In this document: piece after piece, positions 8,666-17,821 of the stretch
How the letters are laid out: the number at the start of each line of letters is the position of its first letter
How positions within the stretch are numbered: position 1 is the stretch's first letter
DNA from: Lachnospiraceae bacterium
GTDB lineage: Bacteria > Bacillota > Clostridia > Lachnospirales > Lachnospiraceae
Assembly: GCA_015056815.1 (NCBI GenBank)
Contig: SVFN01000005.1
Span: 94,274-158,273 of the forward strand
Reading direction: 5' to 3'
DNA length: 64,000 nt
Notes under the pieces: generated by a model
Seen by the model: only the letters and a program-made list of their open reading frames with translations
Told to the model about the DNA's origin: nothing
Database searches by the model: none
Position numbers and translations under genes: made by a program

Positions 8666-11600
8666 CTAAAAGCTCAACTCCTCTCCCAGATGAAAACTGT
8701 AAATGATTTTCTCTTTATTCGGAAACGTTGTCAGCTTGCGAAGTGCTTCTCCATAATAGTCAAGCTGTGTCTGATAACGTCTTACCAGCGCCTGTCCACT
8801 TTCAATACGGTCCGTCTTATAATCGAGCACCACGACCTGTGCTTCACCGGTTTCGTCCGTCTCGACAAAGAATACATCTATGATACCCTGGATCAGGACT
8901 TCTTCCAGGCCCGCCGAAACCTCCTGTCTGATGCGGTTTGCATCCACTGCCATGACAAAGGGCTGCTCCTTATAAAGCTTCCCTGCCCTGTCTGCGCGCG
9001 CCATGCGGTAAGCACTTTTACTTTCCAGAAATTTCTGTATGTGTTTTTGTGATACCAGTCCGATATCTTCCTTCATTTTTCCGCATGTCCCGATCCGCTC
9101 AAACTCCTGTTTCGTAAAGTCTGCCACGGTATCGGCGGGAAGAGGGGCATAGTTTCCTTCCCGATGTTCCTCATAAAGCCTGTAAAGCGCCTTATAATCG
9201 ATCAGCTCCAGTAGCCGGTGATACGCCGTTCCGCGCGCCGTTCCGCCTGCTTCTTCTTTCTGCCTGCAAAATCCGGGCAGATAAGGTCTTGCCGTTTCAT
9301 CGGTCTCAAACACAACCTGTGTTTCCTCATCCTCATGAATATGCGCTTTTTTCAATTCCGAGACACTGGTCTTGGTATAAAGAGTGCTCAGATAATCGTA
9401 AGGATACTGATATGAAAATTTTTCTTCAAACTGCAGACAGAGTCTGTCTTTTTCGCCATCCTCCCCACTGTGCTGCCCGCATCCGCTTATAAATGCCTCC
9501 AGCCTTTTCCTTCCCGTAAGCCCCGACAGCTCCTTTGCCACCTGTGCTCCCAAAAGATCGCCATCATGAAAAACAGTCGTAGCAAAACCGTTTCTGCCGA
9601 CAGCACTCACCACATATTCCAGGTGAGACTGCATGGAGGACAGTCTGGAAAACGGGACCGTCCCGCCTCCCATACTGACCGCTTCCCACTTCGTTACAAG
9701 CTTTTCGTAGTCCGCCACTGCACCACACAAAAACAGTTTCTCACGTGCTCTTGTCATCCCGACATATAAGATCCTCAGTTCCTCGCCCAGCGTATCCAGT
9801 TTCATTTTTTGTGCCAGGATCTCTTTCCGAAGGCTCTTTCTTTTGACACGATTGTTACAATCAATGACCGGGACTGCCAGACCATAATCCACATCCATAA
9901 ACAGTATTCCTCTCAGATCCAGCAGATTGATCTTTTTGGCCATGCCTGCCATAAAGCAGATGGGAAACTCCAGTCCCTTACTCTTATGGATCGACATGAT
10001 CCGGACAACGTCTGCATCCTCCGCCATCTGATCCGCCTCTCCAAAATCCACTTCATATTTCTGCAGTTTTTCCATATAGTGAATAAAAGAATACAGACCA
10101 TGATAGCTTGTCTTTTCAAAATCCACAGCCCTCTGTAAGAGCATTTCCACGTTTGCCCTGCGTCCTCTGCCGTCCGGCATCGCCTCCACATATTCCGGAT
10201 AGTGATAATCCTTCATCATGATACAGAGAAGTCTGTAAATATCCGTATGATCTGACAAGGTGCGATATTTTTCAATCTGCTCCCTTAGTCTGACTGCTTT
10301 TTCCTCTTTTGCGGTCAGAAGGTTCTCATACAGGCACTTGTCCGGATCCCGAAGACGGAGCGCTGCCAGGTCATCCGCCGTCATACCGCCAAATACGGAA
10401 GTCATGACCGCGGTCAGCGGGATATCATGATAAGGATTCTTTAAAACTCTCAGGAAATTTAAGACATTTTGCACCTCATCCGCCGCAAAATACCCAGTCT
10501 TGCTTTCCGTATACACCGGGATCCCTCTGTCATTTAATGCCTTTTTGAACACCTCATCCCAGCCCTGGTTGCTGCGAAGAAGGATCACAATGTCCCTGTA
10601 TCCGGCCGGCCGTGGCTTTCCCGTCTCTTCATCTGTGATCTGAAAGCTGCCCACCAGTTCCTCTATTTTGGAAGCCACCATGACAGCTTCCTTCTGCCGC
10701 CTGTTTCGCAAGATCTCCTCATTCTCAGCAGTTCTTTCGGTCGCTCCTTTTTCGGACATTTCGGGATCCGCCTCCTCGTAGATCAAAAGTTCTGTCTGAA
10801 ATCCCCCCCGGTTTCCTGAAATCTCAGGATACACTGCTCCCGCATAAAGTGCTGCTTTTTCATCATATTCCACACCGCCCACAGCCTCTGTCATGATCTT
10901 TTCAAACACCTGATTGACGCTCTCAATGACCTCCCTGCGGCTTCGGAAGTTTTTGCTCAGATCAATTCGCTCGCAGGCGTTTGACGGATCTGCCTTTTCG
11001 TCCTTTTTTTCATAAGCCTTATACTTTTCCAGAAAAATCTCGGGTCTTGCCAGACGGAAGCGGTAAATACTCTGCTTGATATCCCCGACCATAAAACGGT
11101 TGTTTGGCTGATTGCTATCTTCTCTGGAAATGGCAGACAACATCAGCTCCTGCACCAGATTGGAATCCTGATACTCATCGATCATGATCTGCTCAAAGTA
11201 ATCCCGATAGGAAGCTGCCGTCTGTCCGGGTTCTTTCGTTTCCTCATCCAGTAAGATCTTTAATGCCAGATGCTCCATGTCCGAAAAATCGATCACGCCT
11301 CTGTCTCTTTTGTATGCCTCAAAGCGCTCCAGGTATGAGATCGTCAGATCGATCAGTGTTTCTACCGCTGCTTTGGACTGTGCGAGTCCTTCCGTTACAC
11401 GTCCGGCCGATTCAAAAAACAGACTGTTTTTCAAGGTTTTGACATCCTCTTTGATCATTTCCCTAAGGATCTTGAAGCCTGTTTTTTTCTCCTCACTGAC
11501 ACTCTCATCTTTCTTGCGGGATAACGTGGAAAACTTACAGTCCGCCAGTTTCTTACGAAGTGTCTCATAATCCTTTGCAGCAAAAAGATCATCCAGAAGT

Positions 11601-12367
11601 GCAGCATCCTTTTTGACATTTTCGGCATACATATAAGGACCGTCCTTTTCTTCACAAAGCTGCATCATTTTTCCTGCAAGTCTTCGGTCTTCCAGCAGAT
11701 AGCGGTATGCATACAGCATTCCGAGCTGCATCCAGTCTGTCTGATCCGGCGAATAATCCTCTCCGATCTTATAATCCCGTTTACATCGCTCCAGCCACTT
11801 TTTCGGCTCGGGATAACTTAACGCAAAATCTGCCAGCTTTTCCACGAGCTGCGCAAGAGCCGTATCCCTCACGCCCGGAGCGAAATAATCCTTGCAATGC
11901 AAAAATGCTTCGGAACGTTGCGTGTAGCATTCCTCAAACAGCGCTTTCTTCACATCTTCCCTCATCAGGCTGGTCTCGCCCTCATCTGCGATCCGAAAAG
12001 CTGGATCCAGACCGATCTCATGAAAGTGATTGTGCAAGAGGAACAGACAAAAGCTGTGGATCGTCATGATCATGGCATTGTGAACAAGCGCCGCCTGTCT
12101 TGCCAGATTGGGATCCTCCGGCTCCTCCTCCAGCTTTCTTATGATGGCCTGATAGATTCTTTCACGCATCTGAGCTGCCGCCGCATTTGTGAATGTCACG
12201 ACCAGAAGTCTGTCGATGTCCACCGGTTTCTCTTTATCCGTTATCAGCTGAATGATCCGCTCCACCAGTACAGCCGTTTTACCGCTGCCCGCTGCTGCCG
12301 CCACCAGGACATTACTGTTTCTGATATCGATAACCCTTTGCTGATCCTCGGTAAAATTCATTGCCAT
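8666..12367 (-). CDS. addA: Helicase-exonuclease AddAB, subunit AddA
   Basis: 1233 aa, the usual AddA length. AddA is the UvrD-like 3'-5' helicase and nuclease subunit of the Gram-positive counterpart of RecBCD, which resects double-strand breaks for RecA-dependent repair. The Walker A loop is AAAAGSGKT (about residues 23-31), the Walker B region is DEYQDSN (about 395), the later helicase motif is MSIHKSKGLEFP, and the C-terminal PD-(D/E)XK nuclease is marked by VVVLDYKTDR (about 1178-1187) and QTQLDYY. The ATG at 12367 has a GGAGG site and begins three bases after the addB stop, so the two are translationally linked. Confidence 0.97.
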   Translation of the reverse strand: MAMNFTEDQQRVIDIRNSNVLVAAAAGSGKTAVLVERIIQLITDKEKPVDIDRLLVVTFTNAAAAQMRERIYQAIIRKLEEEPEDPNLARQAALVHNAMIMTIHSFCLFLLHNHFHEIGLDPAFRIADEGETSLMREDVKKALFEECYTQRSEAFLHCKDYFAPGVRDTALAQLVEKLADFALSYPEPKKWLERCKRDYKIGEDYSPDQTDWMQLGMLYAYRYLLEDRRLAGKMMQLCEEKDGPYMYAENVKKDAALLDDLFAAKDYETLRKKLADCKFSTLSRKKDESVSEEKKTGFKILREMIKEDVKTLKNSLFFESAGRVTEGLAQSKAAVETLIDLTISYLERFEAYKRDRGVIDFSDMEHLALKILLDEETKEPGQTAASYRDYFEQIMIDEYQDSNLVQELMLSAISREDSNQPNNRFMVGDIKQSIYRFRLARPEIFLEKYKAYEKKDEKADPSNACERIDLSKNFRSRREVIESVNQVFEKIMTEAVGGVEYDEKAALYAGAVYPEISGNRGGFQTELLIYEEADPEMSEKGATERTAENEEILRNRRQKEAVMVASKIEELVGSFQITDEETGKPRPAGYRDIVILLRSNQGWDEVFKKALNDRGIPVYTESKTGYFAADEVQNVLNFLRVLKNPYHDIPLTAVMTSVFGGMTADDLAALRLRDPDKCLYENLLTAKEEKAVRLREQIEKYRTLSDHTDIYRLLCIMMKDYHYPEYVEAMPDGRGRRANVEMLLQRAVDFEKTSYHGLYSFIHYMEKLQKYEVDFGEADQMAEDADVVRIMSIHKSKGLEFPICFMAGMAKKINLLDLRGILFMDVDYGLAVPVIDCNNRVKRKSLRKEILAQKMKLDTLGEELRILYVGMTRAREKLFLCGAVADYEKLVTKWEAVSMGGGTVPFSRLSSMQSHLEYVVSAVGRNGFATTVFHDGDLLGAQVAKELSGLTGRKRLEAFISGCGQHSGEDGEKDRLCLQFEEKFSYQYPYDYLSTLYTKTSVSELKKAHIHEDEETQVVFETDETARPYLPGFCRQKEEAGGTARGTAYHRLLELIDYKALYRLYEEHREGNYAPLPADTVADFTKQEFERIGTCGKMKEDIGLVSQKHIQKFLESKSAYRMARADRAGKLYKEQPFVMAVDANRIRQEVSAGLEEVLIQGIIDVFFVETDETGEAQVVVLDYKTDRIESGQALVRRYQTQLDYYGEALRKLTTFPNKEKIIYSFHLGEELSF

Positions 12368-12370
12368 GTC

Positions 12371-15300
12371 CTAATCCTCCTTTCCGACAGCATCCGCGAT
12401 CAGGTTCCACGCCTCATCCTGTCCGATCCTGTCCAGATCTCTCATCCGGAATCCCTCTATACGCGGGTCAAAATGGCAGATCCCTTTGTAGCTGCAATAA
12501 GTACAGGCATTCTTTTTATCCTTACAGTACGGATTCACTGCGATCTCTCCTTCGTAGACCTTTTTTTCGACCTCAGACATTTTATGATCCACATACTCCA
12601 TAAGAAGCTCCATCTGCGCCTGCGATGCTGTGATGGAATTTGCCGTAAAGCAGCCGTCTTTTTTGCGCTTTAAGGGTATCACGTCCGATTCGGTTTCAAA
12701 CTCCCGGTCCATTGCCCGGATCACCTGTTCTTCTTCTGACACCAGACCGGTCATCTTCATCTTTTCCAGCAGTTTTTTCTCCACCTCATTTATCAGCAAA
12801 GAATCGTCCACACCGAACAGATCACCCTCTTCTGACTCGGCTATGGGATTCTGGAACTGATAGTAAACCATTGCCGCCGGAAGCACTTTTTTGTCCTTCT
12901 GTTTTTTCTGCTCTGTCTCCACCGCCGCTTTCATATAGACAGCAAGCTGCATCTTCAGTCCAAAATAAAATTCGACCGGATCGAACTCGTTTTTTCCGGA
13001 TTTATAATCCACGACCTTGACATAGACCTCTCCATCCTTTTCGTAGGTATCCACGCGGTCGATCCGTCCTTTCGCCTTGATGTTTTCTCCTACATAAAAC
13101 GGCATCTCGAAATAGCGCGGCTCGAACAGCCCCTTCGCCATCTGATAGCGGAGGGTCCTCAGGGTTCTCTTTAAGATCCGTGTCATGTCTGTCACTGCAT
13201 ACAGATTCTCTTCGCTGCTGTAAAAAAGAGCATTCTCATATTCTTTGGCAAGCGTCTCCATGGTGTTCTCGACAAACACATCCGCCTCCTCAAGCGGGAA
13301 ATCCATCCAGTGATAACCGTTTGTCTTTAAAAACTCTGCAAACCGCTTCATGACTTCATGATAAACAGTTCCCATGTCCGCACGGCTGACATCAAACTCC
13401 GTCTCTTCGTTTATCTTCAGACCATACTGAAGAAAATGCGCAAACGCGCAGGCTGAAAAGCGTTCCAGCCTCCCGACGCTGCTCTCCACGATATCTCCGT
13501 ACAAAGCCCTTGCAAGATCTGCGGAAAGGCTCTGCGGCCTGTATGTGAGAAATGCTGCTTCCAGAAATTGACGGATCCTTTCTTCTTCCCCTTCTTTGCA
13601 GTAAGCCCTGATCAAAGCCTCAAGCACTTCCCTCTTCTCATCCGTATCCAGTTCTCCTCTGGCATATTCTCCCATAAGCGCTGCCAGATCGTCCAGGCCG
13701 TCTTCCCTGGTGGCAATCCTGTCTGCCAGCGAGAGTTCGGAAGCATATCTGACAGACAGACGCGGAAACAGTTTCTGTACCACGCCCACCAGATAGGATT
13801 TTCTTACCGTCTTGCCCGCATTATCCACTCTGCTGTAGGACAGGTACAATCTCTCTGACGGTTTTGTCATGTTCAGGTACAGATACAGCCGCTGTAAAAA
13901 GATCTGTTCTCTGGGCGTCGGTGCCAGCTCATGCCCCGCTCCGCGCAAAAATTCTCTTTCCATATCCGACAAAAGGCCGCCGCCCTTGCTGTCTTTTGGA
14001 ACAGCACCATCATTTATCCCTAAAAAAAACAGTGTTTTGACCTGTTTTAATCGCGTTCTCTCGATATCTCCCACCACTACCTGATCCATATTCTGTGGAA
14101 TCGTGCCGATCGTGATCTCACTCAGACCCGCCTTTAAGATCTGTGCAAACTCGTCAAGCTCTAATTCTTCACCGGATAAAAGATCGTGCATCTGGTCAAA
14201 CAGGTCAACGACCGCCTGATATACCTGCGCATATTCCCTCGCTCCTGCCAGATCCCCTTTTTCTTCAAACTGTATGCGATACTGCTCCATTTTATCCTGA
14301 AGTCCGGCCCTAACACAGATTTCATATACCGCTTCGATCAGTTTTTCTGCCGGCACACCTTTTTGCAGCGATAGCACACGCAACGGTTCTGTCAGATCTG
14401 CAAATTTCTGTCTGCTTGCATTGAGTTCTTCCAGTTCGTGCGTTTCCAGTCGGTCTGCGCCTCTTGTAAACAGTCGCTCATACGCTTTTTCCCCGCGTAT
14501 GCCATACCGTTCCAGATACAGTTCCAGTCTGTCTGTTTCTTCCCTTGTCAGACCCGCCAGCATCGTGCGAAGGAACCGCATCACACTTTCTTTCGTAAAG
14601 TCCTGTACAAACAGCTCCAGCAAAGAAAGAACGAATTCAGACATGGGATGAAACAGGATCCCTCTGGTCTTATCCATATATAGAGGCACTTCATAATCGT
14701 CGAACTCTGTCTGTAAAAGATGTTCGAAACGGGACAGATCTCCCGTGACCACCGCAATATCCCGATAGGCATATCCTTCTTCCCTCACCAGCCTTTTGAT
14801 CTCCAAAAGCATCGCCTGCAGTTCTTTTCTGGGATTGAAGCATTCGGTCAGAACGATATGGGAGGTCACATCCTCATACTGTCTGCGCCCTGCCCGAAAC
14901 AGATGCTTCTCCAAAAAGCCAAGCTCCGCGTTTTCATGGAAGCGGGCAGCATATGCCCTGTCCCCCTCCTCCCCGGATGTCGTCAGCACAATATCTTTCT
15001 TCTTTTCGATCTGTTCTTCTGCAGCGATCTTAGAAAGGATCTCGTATGTATGGCGGCTTAAATAAAACAGCTTTTCCTCTGCCTGCATCTGCTCCCCCCG
15101 GACATCCTCCACCCCGTCCGCTACCAGCGTAACCATCACTTCATCCGCCACCAGAAGCAGCTTCTTTAGCAGTTTATTCTGGATCGGCGTAAATCCGGTA
15201 AATCCATCTAAAACAACCACACTGTTTTTTACCACTTCCGACCGGGGCAAAAGCTCGCACAGTCTGTCCAGCTGTTCCTCCGTGGTAATGTATCTGCCTC

Positions 15301-15814
15301 TGATATAATCCGAAAAGGCTTCCCGTAAGATCCGCAGATCTCTCAGTTTATAAGCCAGTGACCCCTTTTTCTCCGAATAATCGATCAACTCATCCAGTTC
15401 CTTCTCTCCGATGTCATACTGATAAAACTCTGAGAGCATGGATTTCACTTCATGAATATATCCGATCTTTTTTAAATGAGCCCCGATCACGGTCAGATCA
15501 TCCTTCTTCTCCTCCGCCACCCGGCTTAAGATCAGATTCTTTCCGGTATCATCCAGCAAAATGGCAGGATCCTCTCCCAGCTCCTCCATGATACGCCAGC
15601 TGAGTCTGGAAAAGCTCAATACCTCGATATTCATGATTCCCTTTCTGTCATTCGCCGGGAAGGTACACAGATCCTTCTGTGTCTGCATGGTAAACTGATC
15701 CGGTACCAATACCAGAAAATGTCCCGGATCGGTCTTGGACCTTTCCAAAATCTGCTGATAGATAAAATGGCTTTTGCCACTGCCGCTGCCACCTAGGATA
15801 AACTGTAAGCTCAT
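12371..15814 (-). CDS. addB: Helicase-exonuclease AddAB, subunit AddB
   Basis: 1147 aa, normal length for AddB, partner of AddA in double-strand break resection. The P-loop GGSGSGKS is at residues 8-15. The C-terminal nuclease domain shows VKVVDYKSGKNEF and the QLAVYMKA segment. The iron-sulfur cluster ligands known in AddB are all visible: one Cys at about residue 790 (FSACAFAHF) and the C-x2-C-x5-C set at about 1104, 1107 and 1113. It is the first gene of the operon, with its own promoter at 15853-15881 and a GGGAGGAG ribosome site. The next genes (addA, then the ComEC-like lipoprotein) follow within a few bases. Confidence 0.97.
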   Translation of the reverse strand: MSLQFILGGSGSGKSHFIYQQILERSKTDPGHFLVLVPDQFTMQTQKDLCTFPANDRKGIMNIEVLSFSRLSWRIMEELGEDPAILLDDTGKNLILSRVAEEKKDDLTVIGAHLKKIGYIHEVKSMLSEFYQYDIGEKELDELIDYSEKKGSLAYKLRDLRILREAFSDYIRGRYITTEEQLDRLCELLPRSEVVKNSVVVLDGFTGFTPIQNKLLKKLLLVADEVMVTLVADGVEDVRGEQMQAEEKLFYLSRHTYEILSKIAAEEQIEKKKDIVLTTSGEEGDRAYAARFHENAELGFLEKHLFRAGRRQYEDVTSHIVLTECFNPRKELQAMLLEIKRLVREEGYAYRDIAVVTGDLSRFEHLLQTEFDDYEVPLYMDKTRGILFHPMSEFVLSLLELFVQDFTKESVMRFLRTMLAGLTREETDRLELYLERYGIRGEKAYERLFTRGADRLETHELEELNASRQKFADLTEPLRVLSLQKGVPAEKLIEAVYEICVRAGLQDKMEQYRIQFEEKGDLAGAREYAQVYQAVVDLFDQMHDLLSGEELELDEFAQILKAGLSEITIGTIPQNMDQVVVGDIERTRLKQVKTLFFLGINDGAVPKDSKGGGLLSDMEREFLRGAGHELAPTPREQIFLQRLYLYLNMTKPSERLYLSYSRVDNAGKTVRKSYLVGVVQKLFPRLSVRYASELSLADRIATREDGLDDLAALMGEYARGELDTDEKREVLEALIRAYCKEGEEERIRQFLEAAFLTYRPQSLSADLARALYGDIVESSVGRLERFSACAFAHFLQYGLKINEETEFDVSRADMGTVYHEVMKRFAEFLKTNGYHWMDFPLEEADVFVENTMETLAKEYENALFYSSEENLYAVTDMTRILKRTLRTLRYQMAKGLFEPRYFEMPFYVGENIKAKGRIDRVDTYEKDGEVYVKVVDYKSGKNEFDPVEFYFGLKMQLAVYMKAAVETEQKKQKDKKVLPAAMVYYQFQNPIAESEEGDLFGVDDSLLINEVEKKLLEKMKMTGLVSEEEQVIRAMDREFETESDVIPLKRKKDGCFTANSITASQAQMELLMEYVDHKMSEVEKKVYEGEIAVNPYCKDKKNACTYCSYKGICHFDPRIEGFRMRDLDRIGQDEAWNLIADAVGKED

Positions 15815-15852
15815 GCTGCTCCTCCCGCTTTTGTTTTTAAATATCTTTCTTT

Positions 15853-15881
15853 AGTATAATGGCGATCGGGAGACATTTCAA
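15853..15881 (-). promoter_or_regulatory. Sigma-A type promoter of the addB-addA operon
   Basis: TTGAAA (15876-15881 on minus), 17-bp spacer, TATACT (15853-15858). Predicted start of transcription is near 15846, about 30 bases ahead of the addB ATG. Confidence 0.75.
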
Positions 15882-15933
15882 CTGTTTGCCGAATATCCTG
15901 TTGTTGCGATAAAACGTCCGCCGAAGAAAAGGA

Positions 15934-15962
15934 TTGATTTTTTCTCCCGTTTTCGATATGCT
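15934..15962 (+). promoter_or_regulatory. Candidate promoter of the DUF6062 gene
   Basis: TTGATT (15934-15939), 17-bp spacer, TATGCT (15957-15962). It runs divergently from the addB promoter in the same 200-bp gap, with a start expected near 15969. Confidence 0.5.
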
Positions 15963-16014
15963 AAACGAAAGCGACCATTTGTTAGGATGTGGAACTTAAA
16001 ATAGGAGATAAATT

Positions 16015-16776
16015 ATGAAAGAAACATTATATACCATCCCCCTGACCGATGCCTTCCAGGCACACGATGAATGCCCTTTCTGTTTTGTGGAGCGTAATGT
16101 GGAGCAGGATCTTCTGGATCTGGTCTTAGGCTCCGGCTCCTCGTATATGGAAAGTGACATGCGTGAAAAGACAGATCATGCCGGTTTTTGCCGCGCACAT
16201 TTCAAAAAAATGTTCGATTACGGAAATACACTTGGAAACGGCTGGATCTTAAAGACGCATTACCTGCAGATGCAAAAAGAATTTGACAAGCAGGTCAAAA
16301 TGTTCTCACCTGCCAAGGCAGGCTTTATGAATAAGCTCAAAAAGAACGAATTCGAGGGGAATTCCATGAGTCAGTGGGTGGCTGAAAAAAACAGATCCTG
16401 TTATATCTGTCAGGAATTTGACAAAATGTATGATCGCTATCTGGATACCTTCTTCTTCATGTATACAAAGGATAACGAGATGACGGAAATGATCAAAAAC
16501 AGCAAGGGCTTCTGTCTGACGCATTTCGGAGATCTGTGCCGCAGGGCGGATCTTGTCCTAAACGACAGACAAAAAGCTGCCTTTTATCCGCTTTTGTTTG
16601 GGATCATGAAGGAAAATCTGGCAAGATTATCCGGGGATGTGAGCTGGCTGGTGGACAAATTCGATTATCGCAACAAAGACGCGGACTGGAAAAATTCCAG
16701 AGACGCCATACAGAGAGGCATGCAAAAATTAAAGGGCGGCTACCCGGCTGATCCGGTATACAAACAGTCCAAATGA
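16015..16776 (+). CDS. DUF6062 family cytoplasmic protein
   Basis: 253 aa, soluble, no signal peptide. It matches what I know of DUF6062, a family seen in Lachnospiraceae and relatives with no assigned biochemistry. Paired cysteines occur in DECPFCFVERN (about residue 20), GFCRAHF (about 60), SCYICQEF (about 125) and GFCLTHFGDLC (about 165), repeating the pattern C-x2-C then C-x2-H twice. This suggests two metal-binding sites in a duplicated fold; that is my reading, not an established fact. A strong AGGAG site precedes the ATG. It is a single gene between divergent addB and convergent tetR. Confidence 0.75.
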   Translation: MKETLYTIPLTDAFQAHDECPFCFVERNVEQDLLDLVLGSGSSYMESDMREKTDHAGFCRAHFKKMFDYGNTLGNGWILKTHYLQMQKEFDKQVKMFSPAKAGFMNKLKKNEFEGNSMSQWVAEKNRSCYICQEFDKMYDRYLDTFFFMYTKDNEMTEMIKNSKGFCLTHFGDLCRRADLVLNDRQKAAFYPLLFGIMKENLARLSGDVSWLVDKFDYRNKDADWKNSRDAIQRGMQKLKGGYPADPVYKQSK

Positions 16777-16801
16777 CAAAAAGGGAGACGACGCAGAGAG
16801 C

Positions 16802-17422
16802 TTACTCCTCTATGCTCCCGCGTTCGCAAAAATTCTCTTTCATGATGTCAAGCATGGACACTGCCTCTTTGTAAAGGGCATCGGCGTCGGTCCTGCCGGC
16901 TTCCATCTGTTCCCTGCGAAGCCCGTCAACGGTAAAGATCATCATTTTCATGATATGCGCCGGATTCAGCCCCTGCTTCAGCGTGGAAAGATCCGCCCTC
17001 GCATAGATCCGGCTGACCAGGGACGCATAATGCTCTCTTTTGTCTGCCGTCTGGTTCTGGATCTCCGGATTCTCCTCCAGAAATGCGCTGTTTAAGAAGG
17101 GATACATATACGGATAATACTTCATGACCTGACGTTTCGCATATTCGATCTGCTTCTGGATCTCAAACAGATCCGTCTCTGTCTCCGCCACCTCACGGAC
17201 ATACTCCATCTCCAGAAACTGAATGCTGTATTCATATAAAAACAGGTACAGTCCCTGCTTACTGATAAAATAATGGAACAAAAGTCCCTTGGAAATCCCT
17301 GCTTCTTTTACGATCTCATCCGTACTTGCCCTCTTATAGCCACATTCTGTAAAGATCTTCATCGCTGCATTGATGATCCTGTCCTGTTTTTCCTTGCGTA
17401 AGTCCCAAAATTTATCATTCAT
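16802..17422 (-). CDS. TetR/AcrR family transcriptional regulator
   Basis: 206-aa regulator. The N-terminal helix-turn-helix is RIINAAMKIFTECGYKRASTDEIVKEAGISKGLLFHYF, the standard TetR DNA-binding domain, and the C-terminal half is a helical ligand or dimer domain of unknown specificity. I chose the ATG at 17422 because AGAGGCAG lies just upstream and the HTH then sits at the usual distance from the N-terminus; the open frame itself extends to 17509. No obvious target (transporter or enzyme) is adjacent, so the likely sites are its own promoter region, where a direct repeat lies at 17491-17518, or genes elsewhere. Its 3' end faces the DUF6062 gene. Confidence 0.9.
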   Translation of the reverse strand: MNDKFWDLRKEKQDRIINAAMKIFTECGYKRASTDEIVKEAGISKGLLFHYFISKQGLYLFLYEYSIQFLEMEYVREVAETETDLFEIQKQIEYAKRQVMKYYPYMYPFLNSAFLEENPEIQNQTADKREHYASLVSRIYARADLSTLKQGLNPAHIMKMMIFTVDGLRREQMEAGRTDADALYKEAVSMLDIMKENFCERGSIEE

Positions 17423-17490
17423 GCTCTGCCTGCTGCCTCTAACTTTCTGTTTCACAGCGATCCGCCGCGTTTTCTCTCTGAAAGGAATGA

Positions 17491-17518
17491 TACCATAAAA
17501 TACGCGCAATTACCATAA
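17491..17518. promoter_or_regulatory. Direct repeat TACCATAA, possible operator near the tetR start
   Basis: TACCATAA occurs at 17491-17498 and again at 17511-17518, exactly 20 bp apart (two helical turns), about 70-95 bp upstream of the tetR ATG. It could bind a regulator on one DNA face, possibly the TetR protein itself, although TetR sites are more often palindromes. Confidence 0.3.
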
Positions 17519-17570
17519 CTAAGTTGGATTTTCATGAAGCCTTATCCATCTTCTGTTACTCAGTTCCCAG

Positions 17571-17667
17571 CCGGCCGGTCACTGAATGTAACATGTTTTG
17601 CATATATTTAGTTCGGCTACGTCGAAGTGCAAAACATACTTGGCTGCTTTACACAGTTTTTCCGTAT
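17571..17667 (+). repeat. Dispersed intergenic element, copy A
   Basis: 97-bp element that recurs at 22723-22818 in the same orientation with roughly 85 percent identity by eye. It contains a perfect 10-bp inverted repeat, ATGTTTTGCA (17593-17602) and TGCAAAACAT (17628-17637). Nested inside is a 6-bp stem, TTCGGC-TAC-GTCGAA (17612-17626). The nested stem is preserved in copy B by different base pairs, which suggests a structured RNA or a small non-autonomous mobile element. Confidence 0.65.
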
Positions 17668-17742
17668 CGTTGCGTGCTTCGCACTCTCACAATCCTCCCA
17701 AATTATAAACATTCTAAAAAGCCGATTTCATACTTTTTTTAC

Positions 17743-17771
17743 TTGTTTTCGCCCGTATTTTATTTTAAAAT
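17743..17771 (+). promoter_or_regulatory. Candidate promoter of the acidic repeat protein gene
   Basis: TTGTTT (17743-17748), 17-bp spacer, TAAAAT (17766-17771). A small hairpin, GAATGG-ACAGAT-CCATTC (17789-17806), sits between the expected transcription start and the ribosome binding site. Confidence 0.45.
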
Positions 17772-17821
17772 ATAGAAAAAATAACAGCGAATGGACAGAT
17801 CCATTCCGAAAGGAGCAGAAA

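Noticed and set aside
17524..17775. Small open frame with a peptide similar to one at 22553-22819 (YLVRLRRSAKH in both)
   Set aside because: The shared peptide is only the translation of the dispersed intergenic element. Neither has a ribosome site, and the similarity is better explained at the DNA level.
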